DNA of 44,969 nucleotides from Streptobacillus felis (GCF_001559775.1 NZ_LOHX01000121.1:1-44969), one strand, 5' to 3'; positions 17,617 to 26,542 are shown, counted from the stretch's first letter. Notes: generated by a model from the sequence alone, not told the origin. Numbers and translations: made by a program.

Positions 17617-18648
17617 CTAATCTTTATAACCTATAAATTTATTCTCATAATTTTGATTTAACATTTTCTTTAACATATCTATTACCAAATCAAGTAAAGC
17701 GACTGTTTTAGAATAATCTATTCTAGTTTTTGCTATAAGACCTAAAATACCTTTATCTTCTCCAAATTCATAACATTTAAATATGAAAACAGATTCTTCA
17801 AAACCATTTATTTCTATATCATTACCAAATATGATATTACTTTCTAAATTATATTCAACCTTTGATGCTAAGTGCTTAAATAACATATCCATTTCATTTT
17901 CATTATTAATCACTTTAATATTATCTATTATTTTTTCCATAGGAATATCTTCTCTTGATAATAAATTTTGAACTCCATCAACAAAAACTTTACTGTTTTC
18001 AAATATTCTTTTTTCTTCAAATCTGAAATCATTACTACTAATATTTTTCAAAAATCTTTCCATATCTTTTAATGTAAATCTTTTATGAGTGGTGCTCATT
18101 AAATTAGAAATATATGAATTTAGATTATTTACATTTTCTTCAGTTACATAAGTATTCATAAGTAACGTTGATGTTTTTATCATATTATTTCTCATAACAA
18201 CTACTACGAAAACTTCTTTTTCTGTAATCCTAATAAATTGTATTTTTTTAATACTTTCTTCATCAGATGATGGTTCTAAAGCAACTGCTACAGATCCTGA
18301 TAATTCAGACAATAGCTTTACAGTTTCCTTAAATATTATATCAGTCTTATTAATTCTTTTTTGATAATGTAAATATATTTGTTCTTTAGTTTCTTCATCA
18401 ACTTCACTAACTTGTAAAAGCTCGTCTATATACATTCTATATCCATCAAGAGTTGGTATACGTCCAGAAGATGTATGTGTTTTAGTAATTAATCCCATTT
18501 CTTCAAGATCAGACATTACATTTCTTATAGTTGCTGATGAAACTCCTATATTGTATTTCTTCTCTAAAGTTCTTGAACCTACTGATTCTCCACTATTTAA
18601 ATAGTGATTAATTATCATACTAAAGACTTCTTTTTCTCTTTCATTCAT
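17617..18648 (-). CDS. hrcA: Heat-shock transcriptional repressor HrcA
   Basis: A repressor that binds CIRCE operators and is kept active by chaperones. The N-terminal winged helix contains REKEVFSMIINHYLNSGESVGSRTLEKKY and SSATIRNVMSDLEEMGLI, which is the classic HrcA recognition region. The rest is the GAF-like dimer domain. The start is put at the ATG at 18648 (343 residues), eight bases after GGAGG; two start-like codons upstream overlap or crowd the ribosome site. A CIRCE element and promoter lie just upstream, so the gene represses its own operon. Confidence 0.97.
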   Translation of the reverse strand: MNEREKEVFSMIINHYLNSGESVGSRTLEKKYNIGVSSATIRNVMSDLEEMGLITKTHTSSGRIPTLDGYRMYIDELLQVSEVDEETKEQIYLHYQKRINKTDIIFKETVKLLSELSGSVAVALEPSSDEESIKKIQFIRITEKEVFVVVVMRNNMIKTSTLLMNTYVTEENVNNLNSYISNLMSTTHKRFTLKDMERFLKNISSNDFRFEEKRIFENSKVFVDGVQNLLSREDIPMEKIIDNIKVINNENEMDMLFKHLASKVEYNLESNIIFGNDIEINGFEESVFIFKCYEFGEDKGILGLIAKTRIDYSKTVALLDLVIDMLKKMLNQNYENKFIGYKD

Positions 18649-18663
18649 ATACATCACCTCCTA

Positions 18664-18690
18664 CTAGCACTCTGTATTGTATAGTGCTAG
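18664..18690 (-). promoter_or_regulatory. CIRCE operator upstream of hrcA (imperfect)
   Basis: Inverted repeat CTAGCACTC-N9-TAGTGCTAG matches the CIRCE consensus TTAGCACTC-N9-GAGTGCTAA except at three positions, with the exact 9-base spacer. Its promoter-proximal end overlaps the hrcA -10. It lies between clpB and hrcA. Confidence 0.93.
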
Positions 18691-18717
18691 TATACACCTT
18701 TTTTGTTATAAAGTCAA
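18689..18717 (-). promoter_or_regulatory. Promoter of hrcA-grpE-dnaK-epimerase-dnaJ
   Basis: On the reverse strand -35 TTGACT (18712-18717) and -10 TATACT (18689-18694) have a 17-base spacer. The -35 begins two bases past the last clpB codon, and the -10 shares two bases with CIRCE. No terminator separates clpB from this promoter, so read-through from clpB is possible. Confidence 0.88.
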
Positions 18718-18718
18718 G

Positions 18719-21226
18719 CTATATTTTAAATTCAAGACCATCTGAACCAACAATAATCTTAATATCAACATTACCATTAATATTATTTTTTAATATTAAT
18801 TTAGATAAATCTGTTTCTATTTGTTTTTGTATAAACCTTCTTATAGGTCTTGCACCATAATTTTCATCATATGCATTTTCGAATACGTATTTAATCACCT
18901 CATCTCCATATATTAGTTTTATCATCCTATCTTTTAATTTTTCATTCATTTTTTCTAGTTCTAATTTAACTATATTTTTTATAGCATCCTCTTTAAGTGA
19001 TTTAAACATAATAATCTCATCTATTCTATTTAAGAATTCAGGTTTAAATCTAACTTTTAATTCTTCCATAACCATTTCATTTTTTCCTTCAAGTATATAG
19101 TGTGACCCTATATTAGAAGTCATTATTATTATAGTATTTTTAAAATCTACAACTCTGCCTTTACCATCAGTTAATCTCCCATCATCTAACACTTGTAACA
19201 AGACATTAAATACATCAGGATGTGCTTTTTCTATTTCATCTAAAAGTATCACTGAATAAGGTTTTCTTCTAACTTTTTCTGTTAATTGCCCTCCTTCTTC
19301 ATACCCTACATAACCAGGAGGAGCTCCTATAAGTCTTGCCACTGAATGTTTCTCCATGTATTCACTCATATCTATTCTAATTATCGAATTTTCATCATCA
19401 AATAGATTTTGTGCAAGTTTTTTAGTTAAATATGTTTTACCAACACCAGTTGGCCCTAAAAACATAAAAGAACCTATAGGTCTATTAAGATCTTTAAGAC
19501 CTGCACGAGATCTAAGTATAGTATCAGATATAGCACTAATAGCTTCATCTTGACCTATAACAGATTTTTTAATATGTTCTTCTAAAGATAATATTTTTTC
19601 ACTTTCACTTTGTATAAGTTTACCTACCGGTATACCAGTCCATTTACCTATTATTTCAGCTATTTGTTCTTTACCAATAATTTGTGATACTAGAGAATTT
19701 TTCTCAGATTTTTCTCTAATCTCATTTAACTTTTTCTCAATTTCAGGTATGATACCATATTCAAATTCAGCAGCCTTAGCATAATCTGCAACTCTTTTGG
19801 CTTCCTCTAATTTAATCTTAGCTTCATCTAATTCCTGTTTTAATCCCTTTAATTTTAAAACATTTTCCTTTTCAGAATTCCAATTTAAAGCTAAAACCCT
19901 CTTTTCTTCCCCTAGTTCTTCTAATTCTTTTACTATATCTTCCAATCTTTTCTTAGATACTTTATCTTCTTCTTTTTTTAAAGCCTCCCTCTCTATTTCA
20001 AGTTGAGCATATTTTCTATTTATTTCATCTAATTCTACTGGAACAGAATTTATTTCTGTTTTAACCTTAGCACAAGCTTCATCTATTAAATCTATAGCTT
20101 TATCTGGTAAAAATCTATCCTGAATATATCTATCAGACATAGTTGCTGCAGCGACTATAGCATTATCAGATATTCTTATGCCGTGATATTGTTCAAATTT
20201 TTCTTTAAGTCCTCTAAGTATAGATATTGCATCATCCACACTAGGTTCAAATGCTTGTATAGGTTGGAATCTTCTTTCAAGTGCAGCATCTTTTTCTATA
20301 TACTTTCTATACTCAGCTAATGTAGTAGCACCTATTACTTCTATCTCTCCTCTTGCAAGCATAGGTTTTAATAAATTAGAAGCATTCATAGCACCGTTAT
20401 TCCCTCCAGCACCTACTATATTATGTATTTCATCTATAAAAAGTATAATTTTTCCTTCATTTTTTTCTAGAGTATCTACCACTCCTTTTAATCTTTCTTC
20501 AAATTCTCCTTGATATTTAGCGCCCGCTATTAAAGCTCCCATATCTAAAGAAAATACTGTTTTATCTTTTAAATTATCAGGAACATCTCCACTAAATATT
20601 CTTTGGGCCAAACCTTCAACTAAGGCTGTTTTACCTACTCCAGGTTCCCCTATTATCATAGGATTATTCTTGTTTCTTCTTGATAAAATTTGTATAAGTC
20701 TTCTTATTTCATTATCTCTTCCTATTACTGGATCAAGTTTTCCCATAGATGCTAGTTTAACTAAATCTCTACCATACTTTTCTAAAGATTCTAGACTTTC
20801 TTCAAAACCATCACTATTTACTTTTCTTCCCTCCATCATATTATCAAGCACTTCATTAACTTTTTTAACATCTAATCCAAAATTATTTATTTTCAGCATA
20901 GCTTTTAATAGAAATACTACAGAAATATATTCATGCCCTCCGTTACTTGCCATATTAGACGCGTCATTTAACATAGAAGCAAATTCTTGAGAATAACTTA
21001 CTTCTCCCCCACTCATCTTAGGCATAGAATTTAATTTAGAATACAAGTTTTGTTGTAATTCATTTCTATCTACACCCACCTTATTTAAAACTGATACTGT
21101 AGTATCATCATTAGAAACTAATTCTAACATTAAATGTTCTAACTTAACATTAGAGCTTTTAAAATTCATAGCAAATTTTACTGCATTTTCAATTGCTTCC
21201 ATAGCCTTTCTTGTAAAATTTCTCAT
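18719..21226 (-). CDS. clpB: ATP-dependent disaggregase ClpB
   Basis: A hexameric AAA+ chaperone that rescues aggregated proteins together with DnaK. In 835 residues it has an N domain (1-145), a first ATPase with Walker A GEPGVGKT (193-200) and IGATTLAEYRKYIEKDAALERRFQ, a long coiled-coil M domain (about 400-510), and a second ATPase with GPTGVGKT near 590 and SEYMEKHSVARLIGAPPGYVGYEEGG. The long M domain separates it from ClpC and ClpA. The start at 21226 is ten bases after GGAG. It is preceded by a perfect CIRCE and a consensus promoter, so it belongs to the HrcA regulon. Confidence 0.97.
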   Translation of the reverse strand: MRNFTRKAMEAIENAVKFAMNFKSSNVKLEHLMLELVSNDDTTVSVLNKVGVDRNELQQNLYSKLNSMPKMSGGEVSYSQEFASMLNDASNMASNGGHEYISVVFLLKAMLKINNFGLDVKKVNEVLDNMMEGRKVNSDGFEESLESLEKYGRDLVKLASMGKLDPVIGRDNEIRRLIQILSRRNKNNPMIIGEPGVGKTALVEGLAQRIFSGDVPDNLKDKTVFSLDMGALIAGAKYQGEFEERLKGVVDTLEKNEGKIILFIDEIHNIVGAGGNNGAMNASNLLKPMLARGEIEVIGATTLAEYRKYIEKDAALERRFQPIQAFEPSVDDAISILRGLKEKFEQYHGIRISDNAIVAAATMSDRYIQDRFLPDKAIDLIDEACAKVKTEINSVPVELDEINRKYAQLEIEREALKKEEDKVSKKRLEDIVKELEELGEEKRVLALNWNSEKENVLKLKGLKQELDEAKIKLEEAKRVADYAKAAEFEYGIIPEIEKKLNEIREKSEKNSLVSQIIGKEQIAEIIGKWTGIPVGKLIQSESEKILSLEEHIKKSVIGQDEAISAISDTILRSRAGLKDLNRPIGSFMFLGPTGVGKTYLTKKLAQNLFDDENSIIRIDMSEYMEKHSVARLIGAPPGYVGYEEGGQLTEKVRRKPYSVILLDEIEKAHPDVFNVLLQVLDDGRLTDGKGRVVDFKNTIIIMTSNIGSHYILEGKNEMVMEELKVRFKPEFLNRIDEIIMFKSLKEDAIKNIVKLELEKMNEKLKDRMIKLIYGDEVIKYVFENAYDENYGARPIRRFIQKQIETDLSKLILKNNINGNVDIKIIVGSDGLEFKI

Positions 21227-21253
21227 ATATATTCATCTCCTTTAAATTTATTA

Positions 21254-21280
21254 TTAGCACTCCACTGCCTTGAGTGCTAA
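21254..21280 (-). promoter_or_regulatory. CIRCE operator upstream of clpB (perfect)
   Basis: TTAGCACTC-N9-GAGTGCTAA matches the CIRCE consensus at all 18 conserved positions. It covers the predicted clpB transcription start, so bound HrcA would block initiation. Confidence 0.97.
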
Positions 21281-21284
21281 TTGT

Positions 21285-21313
21285 ATTATATACCAAAAAA
21301 ATTACATTGTCAA
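21285..21313 (-). promoter_or_regulatory. Consensus sigma-70 promoter of clpB
   Basis: On the reverse strand -35 TTGACA (21308-21313) and -10 TATAAT (21285-21290) are exact consensus hexamers with the optimal 17-base spacer. CIRCE begins four bases past the -10. Such a strong promoter makes sense only if tightly repressed. Confidence 0.95.
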
Positions 21314-21346
21314 GAAAATATATAAAAAAGTCTACAACATACATTT

Positions 21347-21466
21347 TCAGTACATCGCAGACATAACTTTCTTTACTTCTTCAATAATAGGAATTTCTCT
21401 ATTAGATATTAATCTTCCTAATTAGGTATATTTCCACTCCTTATCTTTAAGATTCAACCCTATCAT
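21347..21466 (-). pseudogene. Decayed small reading frame, possibly an HsdS-like remnant
   Basis: In the gap between rluB and the clpB promoter, an ATG at 21466 preceded by GGGAG opens a frame of 14 codons (MIGLNLKDKEWKYT), meets a TAA at 21422-21424, and continues in the same frame for 24 more codons (starting LGRLISNREI) to a TGA. The first part resembles the LKDKEWKxFxLGxLF stretch seen at the start of target-recognition domains in type I restriction specificity subunits. The match is by eye and short. It may be a leftover from a lost gene, or chance coding-like sequence. Confidence 0.3.
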
Positions 21467-21486
21467 TTAATCTCCCAAAATTTATA

Positions 21487-22173
21487 CTATAGACTTTTAA
21501 TATATTCAATTTCTTCTTCCGTCATTTTTCTATATTGACCTGGTTCTAAACCTTTTAAAGATAATTCTCCAACTTTTACTCTTCTTAAAGATCTAACAGT
21601 GTATCCTAAAGTTTCAAACATTTTTCTAATTTGTCTGTTTCTTCCTTCATGTATGGCAACTCTTATTTCTCTCTTAGTTATAGCTTTAACCTTAGCAGGA
21701 AGAGTTCTTTGACCATCTATAACTACCCCATGTTTTAAAGCATCAATATGATCATCAGTTATATCATTATCTATTTTAGCTATATAGCTTTTATATAGTT
21801 TTTTCTTTGGATGCATAACATTGTTATATATATCTCCATCATTACTTATTATTATTAAACCTTCAGTCATATAGTCTAGTCTTCCATAAGTAAACAATCT
21901 TTTTTTAGATTTAATTAAATCTACAGCAAGAGTTCTACCTTGTCTATCTTCATTAGAACAAAGTACTCTTTTAGGTTTATTTAAGATATAGTATTCGTAT
22001 TCTTTTTTAACTGTTACTTTTTCTCCGTCTATTCTTACTATATCTCCATCTTCAACTTCACTACCTATTACAGCAATATTTTTATTAATAGTAACTCTAC
22101 CATCAACAATTAATTCATCAGCCTTTCTTCTAGAACAAAATCCAGATTCAGCTATATACTTATTTATTCTCAT
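21487..22173 (-). CDS. rluB: Pseudouridine synthase of the RluB/RsuA family
   Basis: It isomerises a uridine in ribosomal RNA, most likely in the 23S rRNA peptidyl-transferase region if RluB. The N-terminal S4 RNA-binding domain (INKYIAESGFCSRRKADELIVDGRVTIN) is followed by the catalytic domain with GRLDYMTEGLIIISNDGD, whose aspartate is the active-site nucleophile, and EGRNRQIRKMFETLGY. The start at 22173 (228 residues) is preferred because AAAGG is six bases upstream; an ATG two codons earlier abuts that site. It overlaps scpB by 14 bases. RluB is more likely than RsuA or RluE by its S4 domain and partnership with scpB, a common pairing. Confidence 0.9.
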   Translation of the reverse strand: MRINKYIAESGFCSRRKADELIVDGRVTINKNIAVIGSEVEDGDIVRIDGEKVTVKKEYEYYILNKPKRVLCSNEDRQGRTLAVDLIKSKKRLFTYGRLDYMTEGLIIISNDGDIYNNVMHPKKKLYKSYIAKIDNDITDDHIDALKHGVVIDGQRTLPAKVKAITKREIRVAIHEGRNRQIRKMFETLGYTVRSLRRVKVGELSLKGLEPGQYRKMTEEEIEYIKSL

Positions 22174-22693
22174 CTTCATCCTTTCTTTTTACCAACCAAT
22201 TACTTTTATCAAATTCAAGTAATTCCTCTTTATCTTTTATACCTAAATATGCATAGAAATCCTGTGTTACTTCATATAAGTTAGGATTACCTAAAGCCTT
22301 TTTCTTACCACTTACATATATTAACTTCTTTTCAAGTAATATAGGAATAATGTGATCTGCTCCAGAACTTCTAATTTCTTCAATCTCAGATTTTGTAATA
22401 GGCCCTTTATATGCTATTACTGCTAAAACCTCAAATGCTGATTTAGATAATTTTCTTAATTTAAGTTCTGGTGTGAAGAAATTTTTAATAACCTCACCTT
22501 TTAAAGCATTAGTTTTTAAAAATACTTCATCATTTTCAAAACATACATTTATTCCCTTATCTTTATATTCTAATACTAATTCTTCTATAACTTTTTTCAT
22601 TTCATCTTCATTTACCTTAAAAAAAGATGATAATTCTAAAAGACTTATACTTTCTTTAGAGATAAATAAGATAGCTTCTAAATCCGATTTCAT
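22160..22693 (-). CDS. scpB: Segregation and condensation protein ScpB
   Basis: ScpB is the kleisin-associated winged-helix subunit of the SMC-ScpAB condensin that organises and segregates the chromosome. The 177-residue protein begins LEAILFISKESISLLELSSFF (first winged helix) and has the conserved FEVLAVIAYKGPITKSEIEEIRSSGADHIIPILLEKKLIYVSGKKKALGNPNLYEVT second domain. AAGGGG precedes the ATG. scpA is not adjacent; mreB is upstream and rluB downstream. Confidence 0.95.
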   Translation of the reverse strand: MKSDLEAILFISKESISLLELSSFFKVNEDEMKKVIEELVLEYKDKGINVCFENDEVFLKTNALKGEVIKNFFTPELKLRKLSKSAFEVLAVIAYKGPITKSEIEEIRSSGADHIIPILLEKKLIYVSGKKKALGNPNLYEVTQDFYAYLGIKDKEELLEFDKSNWLVKRKDEDENK

Positions 22694-22701
22694 ATTTCCC
22701 C

Positions 22702-23760
22702 TTAATATTCACTTGTAGTTGGAATCAACATATTTTTATACTTATTAAATTCTTGGAATATGTTTGCAATACCATTTATTACCGCATAAATAGGTTCATT
22801 ACAAACAGTAACTTTTAATTTAAATTTTTCCTCTATTTTATCTTTTAATATCTTTATACTAGCTCCTCCACCAGATAAATATATTCCTGTTTCATAAATA
22901 TCCGCTGCTATTTCAGGAGTTATTTCTTCTATAACCTTATCTATTTCATAAATTATATGATCCACACTCTTATTAATAGCGTCATTAACTTCCTTAACTG
23001 AAATTCTAATTTCTTTAGGTATACCTGTAACAGATTCAGCTCCTTTTATTTGATATAGCTCTTCTAAATCTTCAGAATTTGTAGCTGCTATTTTTAAATC
23101 TTCAGCAGTTTTCTCTCCTATATTTAAATTAAAATTATCTCTAATATATTCTATTATATCAGTATTTAACTGATCTCCTGCAGTTTTTATTGAATGTGTT
23201 TTTGCTGCTCCTCCTGAAACTATAAAGGCTATTTCAGTAGTTCCTCCACCTATATCAACTATTAAATGACCCTTAGGTTCAAACATGTCTATTCCAGCTC
23301 CAACAGCTGCTGCTATAGGTTCTTCAATTAAGTACACTTCTTTAGCTCCTGCATCTTTAACTGCATCAACAACCGCACGTCTTTCAACTTGAGTAACTCC
23401 ACTTGGAACACATATTATTACTCTATCATTATATAGTTCACCTTTTTTTATCTTACTTAAGAATATAGATAACATCTTTTCAGTGATTTCATAATCAGAT
23501 ATTACTCCATTTTTTAAAGGTCTTTTAACTTCCATATATCCAGGAGTTCTACCCATAATTTCCTTAGCTTTTTTTCCAATAAATTCTATACTATCATCAG
23601 TTTTTGTGTTTATAGCAACATATGTTGGTTCATTAATTACTATATTTTCCCCTTTTACATAAAGTACAGTATTTGCTGTACCTAAATCTATCCCTATATC
23701 TTTAGTATTTTTACTTAAACTAAAATTTTTCTTGAATGCCTTAATTAAATTTTTAAACAT
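22702..23760 (-). CDS. mreB: Rod-shape-determining protein MreB
   Basis: A bacterial actin that forms membrane-attached filaments and guides lateral wall synthesis. The 352-residue protein has DIGIDLGTANTVLYVKG (phosphate 1), IVDIGGGTTEIAFIVSGG (phosphate 2), EEPIAAAVGAG, and ISGGGASIKIL-like adenosine motif (LSGGGASI) near the end. The first 17 residues, rich in Phe and Lys (MFKNLIKAFKKNFSLS), form a plausible amphipathic membrane helix. mreC and mreD are not adjacent. It is grouped instead with ftsK upstream and scpB downstream. Confidence 0.96.
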   Translation of the reverse strand: MFKNLIKAFKKNFSLSKNTKDIGIDLGTANTVLYVKGENIVINEPTYVAINTKTDDSIEFIGKKAKEIMGRTPGYMEVKRPLKNGVISDYEITEKMLSIFLSKIKKGELYNDRVIICVPSGVTQVERRAVVDAVKDAGAKEVYLIEEPIAAAVGAGIDMFEPKGHLIVDIGGGTTEIAFIVSGGAAKTHSIKTAGDQLNTDIIEYIRDNFNLNIGEKTAEDLKIAATNSEDLEELYQIKGAESVTGIPKEIRISVKEVNDAINKSVDHIIYEIDKVIEEITPEIAADIYETGIYLSGGGASIKILKDKIEEKFKLKVTVCNEPIYAVINGIANIFQEFNKYKNMLIPTTSEY

Positions 23761-23772
23761 AATTCCCTCTCT

Positions 23773-26259
23773 CTAATTTAATTCTGAATTAATATATCTA
23801 TTTTGTTCATCTATCACACCATTATTTCTAAGCTCTTCACATAATTTAGATGCTCTATTAAATCCTGTACTTAATTCTCTTTGAAGTAAAGAAATAGATA
23901 ATCTATCTATATTAGGTCTTTTAGCTATTTCAACAGCTTTTTCATAAAGTGGATCTCTATTATTATTGTTTTGTTCTTCTTCTACTAATATCTCTTCATT
24001 ATATACAGCAACTTTCTTACTCTTAATAATATCTGTTAATTTATTTATTTCATCATCAGATATATATGCTCCCTGTATTCTTTCAAGTTTAGCCTTACCA
24101 TTATCTAAGAATAACATATCTCCCATTCCTAATAGTTTTTCAGCTCCAACTTGATCTAATATAGTTCTAGAGTCTGTATTTGATCTTAAAGCAAATGATA
24201 TTCTACTTGGTAAATTAGCTTTAATCATACCAGTAACTACATCTACCGAAGGTCTTTGAGTTGCAACTATTAAATGTATTCCTATTGCTCTTGCTTTTTG
24301 TGCAATTCTTGCAATAGATTGTTCTACATTATTTGATGCAACCATCATTAAGTCAGCTAACTCATCTATTATTATTACTATATACGGTAATTTTTCTCTA
24401 TAGTATTTTTTATTATATGCCTCTATATTTCTAAGACCAAGACTAGCAAGCTTCTTATATCTTTCTTCCATCTCATTAACCGCCCACTTAAGTGCTATAG
24501 CTGCCATATTAGGATCTATAATAACAGGAGTTAATAGATGTGCTATACCATTATATGGCATAAGCTCAACCATCTTAGGATCAACCATTATGAATTTAAC
24601 TTCATCATCACTTTTTTTACTTATTAGTGATGAGATTATAGTATTTATACATACAGATTTTCCACTTCCTGTTGTACCTGCTATTAATAAATGAGGAAGT
24701 TTTGCTATATCTATTATCTTATTATTTCCAACTATATCTTTACCTAAAACTACAGGTAATATACCTTGATCTAATTCTCTGGACTTAATAAGGTTAGAAA
24801 AGTATACAGGTTCTTTAATCTTATTAGGAGTTTCTATTCCTATAGCATCCTTACCTGGTATAGGGGCTTCTATCCTTATTCTTTCAGCTTTTAAATACAT
24901 AGCTATATCATCTTCAAGTTCAGTTACCTTTTTAACTCTAACATTTTTAGGTATTTTTATTTCATATCTTGTTATAGTAGGTCCTGTACCATAATCAACA
25001 ACCTTAGCATCTACACCAAAGTTTCTTAATACTTCTTCAAGGTTTTCTATATTATTTTCTATTTCTCTTTTCATTTCAGCAATTTTCTCAGGATCCATAC
25101 TTTTATCTTTAAATACCTCTGAAAGAGCAACTTTAAGTTCTTCTCTATCTATGGCCTGCATTTCTTGATTTAATTCCACATTTTTTGTTTCTATTTCTTC
25201 TTCAAATTCTTCTTCTAATACATCCTCTATTTCTTCCACTTCATCTTCAAACACTTCTTCCATTTCTATTACAGGATTGCATACTTCTTCTTTTACTTCA
25301 GCTATCTCTTCTTTTTTACTTAATATTGCTTTATTATCTTCTTCCATTTTTTGAAGAGCTTTTCTTTCTTGTTCTATTTTTGATTTTTCAATTTCATATT
25401 TTCTGATCTCAAGCATTCTGTCATAATATCTATTCCACTCTTTTTGTTTTTCTGTAAGTTCTTTTTCACTATAATACTCTACTTCTTTTCCTTCTTTATC
25501 TTCATCTAATTTTTTAAATATTTCATCATCTAATTTCTTGTTAGTCTTATTTACAAAATAGTTTACAAAATCTTCCTCAAACTGTTTGTCCTCAGTTTCT
25601 TGCATTCTTTTTTCATAAACTTTTTTTGCTTCTATTATTTTCTTTTTATTTAAATATTCTTCACTAGAATAATATTCTAAAGTATTATTTATACTTAGAT
25701 ATATTAGCCTTATAGTTTTACCCATAGCAAGGAAGGTAGTTATTAAACAAAGAGATAAACTTAAAAAGAAAAACCAAGAGTAGTTAACTAAAGAGTAAAA
25801 AGGTATAGACATTATAGCTCCTATAACCCCTCCACCTTTTTGCATAAATGCATATGATAGTATTTCTTGTCCTGCATCTAAAATAGTTGTACCTGTAATC
25901 TCTCCTAAGCTAAATACTGTTAAAGTCATAGCAAAGAAAAGAAATGCAAGTACCCAAACCACCTTTCTTATTAATGGCATAGAAGAAATTTTTCTTCTAT
26001 TTTTAATAGCAAAAAAATTAAAAATTATTACCAATAATAGTAAAATTATTAAAGTTTTACCAAAAACAATCTTTAAATTTGTTACTATTAAACCTAAAAA
26101 AGTTTCTATAAATGTATCTGTAGATATGAATTTTTCCATAAGTACTATACCTAGTAGAAAAATTGATATCACCAGTATAGTAGTATTTACCCATACATTA
26201 TATTTAATATTATTAATATTCTTATTTATTTTATTATTTCTTTTCTTTTCCTTAGACAT
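23773..26259 (-). CDS. ftsK: DNA translocase FtsK/SpoIIIE
   Basis: A septal membrane motor that pumps the last chromosome DNA across the division plane. Four hydrophobic segments lie between about residues 20 and 180 (for example WVNTTILVISIFLLGIVLM). A charged Glu/Lys linker runs to about 370, then the RecA-like motor with Walker A GTTGSGKS near 525-532 and IIIDELADLMMVA (Walker B), and a C-terminal gamma winged helix (SISLLQRELSTGFNRASKL). The ATG at 26259 (828 residues) is chosen because AGGAGG lies seven bases upstream; an in-frame ATG seven codons earlier has no ribosome site. It is first in ftsK-mreB-scpB-rluB. Confidence 0.97.
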   Translation of the reverse strand: MSKEKKRNNKINKNINNIKYNVWVNTTILVISIFLLGIVLMEKFISTDTFIETFLGLIVTNLKIVFGKTLIILLLLVIIFNFFAIKNRRKISSMPLIRKVVWVLAFLFFAMTLTVFSLGEITGTTILDAGQEILSYAFMQKGGGVIGAIMSIPFYSLVNYSWFFFLSLSLCLITTFLAMGKTIRLIYLSINNTLEYYSSEEYLNKKKIIEAKKVYEKRMQETEDKQFEEDFVNYFVNKTNKKLDDEIFKKLDEDKEGKEVEYYSEKELTEKQKEWNRYYDRMLEIRKYEIEKSKIEQERKALQKMEEDNKAILSKKEEIAEVKEEVCNPVIEMEEVFEDEVEEIEDVLEEEFEEEIETKNVELNQEMQAIDREELKVALSEVFKDKSMDPEKIAEMKREIENNIENLEEVLRNFGVDAKVVDYGTGPTITRYEIKIPKNVRVKKVTELEDDIAMYLKAERIRIEAPIPGKDAIGIETPNKIKEPVYFSNLIKSRELDQGILPVVLGKDIVGNNKIIDIAKLPHLLIAGTTGSGKSVCINTIISSLISKKSDDEVKFIMVDPKMVELMPYNGIAHLLTPVIIDPNMAAIALKWAVNEMEERYKKLASLGLRNIEAYNKKYYREKLPYIVIIIDELADLMMVASNNVEQSIARIAQKARAIGIHLIVATQRPSVDVVTGMIKANLPSRISFALRSNTDSRTILDQVGAEKLLGMGDMLFLDNGKAKLERIQGAYISDDEINKLTDIIKSKKVAVYNEEILVEEEQNNNNRDPLYEKAVEIAKRPNIDRLSISLLQRELSTGFNRASKLCEELRNNGVIDEQNRYINSELN

Positions 26260-26344
26260 ATATTTTCCTCCTAAATACATTACTTTAATTTTAACATATA
26301 TACCACTTTTTTTAAAGAGAAAATGTTTACAAAATTACAGTGAA

Positions 26345-26381
26345 TAAAAAACCTCCTTACTGATTATTCAATAAAGAGGTT
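26345..26381 (-). terminator. Long terminator hairpin upstream of ftsK
   Basis: On the reverse strand AACCTC-T-TTATTGA pairs with TCAGTAA-G-GAGGTT (14 pairs, two of them G-T, loop ATAA) and is followed by TTTTATT. It is the distal of two tandem hairpins that would stop transcription from the histidine phosphatase gene before ftsK. Confidence 0.75.
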
Positions 26382-26410
26382 AATTTTAACTAGTATATAT
26401 TTTATAAAAC

Positions 26411-26432
26411 AAAAAGCCGTTGGTAAAACGGC
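26411..26432 (-). terminator. Terminator after the histidine phosphatase gene
   Basis: On the reverse strand GCCGTT-TTACC-AACGGC is followed by TTTTTG. It is the most GC-rich hairpin in this gap and lies about 115 bases past the histidine phosphatase stop codon. On the forward strand the same stem lies in front of a possible small ORF. Confidence 0.65.
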
Positions 26433-26446
26433 CTTAAAAAGGAGTT

Positions 26447-26542
26447 ATGAAGAAAAAGTTCTTCGCTTTTTCTCTTGGTATGAGTAGATTATATAGTACA
26501 TTCCTTTGTTTTAGGTATAGTTTATTCTTAGAATTTAATTAG
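26447..26542 (+). CDS. Possible 31-residue small protein
   Basis: An ATG at 26447 follows AAGGAG at four bases and opens a 31-codon frame beginning MKKKFFAFSLGMSRLYST, ending with a TAG next to the convergent histidine phosphatase stop. It would be a short basic, hydrophobic peptide. Its first codons overlap a hairpin (GAAAAAG / CTTTTTC), and a stronger hairpin lies just before the ribosome site. No family is recognised. The good ribosome site is the main support; the sequence could equally be a non-coding RNA or chance. Confidence 0.3.
   Translation: MKKKFFAFSLGMSRLYSTFLCFRYSLFLEFN

Noticed and set aside
18719-21226. ClpC or ClpA instead of ClpB
   Set aside because: The long coiled-coil middle domain and the absence of a UVR-type insert or a ClpP-binding IGF/L loop I could recognise favour ClpB.
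1095-21427. CCTAATTAGG occurring at both 1099-1108 and 21418-21427, as a dispersed repeat
   Set aside because: It is a 10-base palindrome in a very AT-rich sequence. One copy is inside a tRNA terminator and the flanks do not match, so chance is the best explanation.
25185-25406. Forward-strand leucine-rich frame inside ftsK
   Set aside because: It is the antisense of the Glu/Lys linker of FtsK, which always yields Leu/Phe-rich translations; no ribosome site or family motif.
26385-26470. Riboswitch or T-box leader in the gap upstream of ftsK
   Set aside because: The hairpins have terminator form, but I found no aptamer-like conserved core, no T-box sequence, and no gene correctly placed downstream to be regulated.
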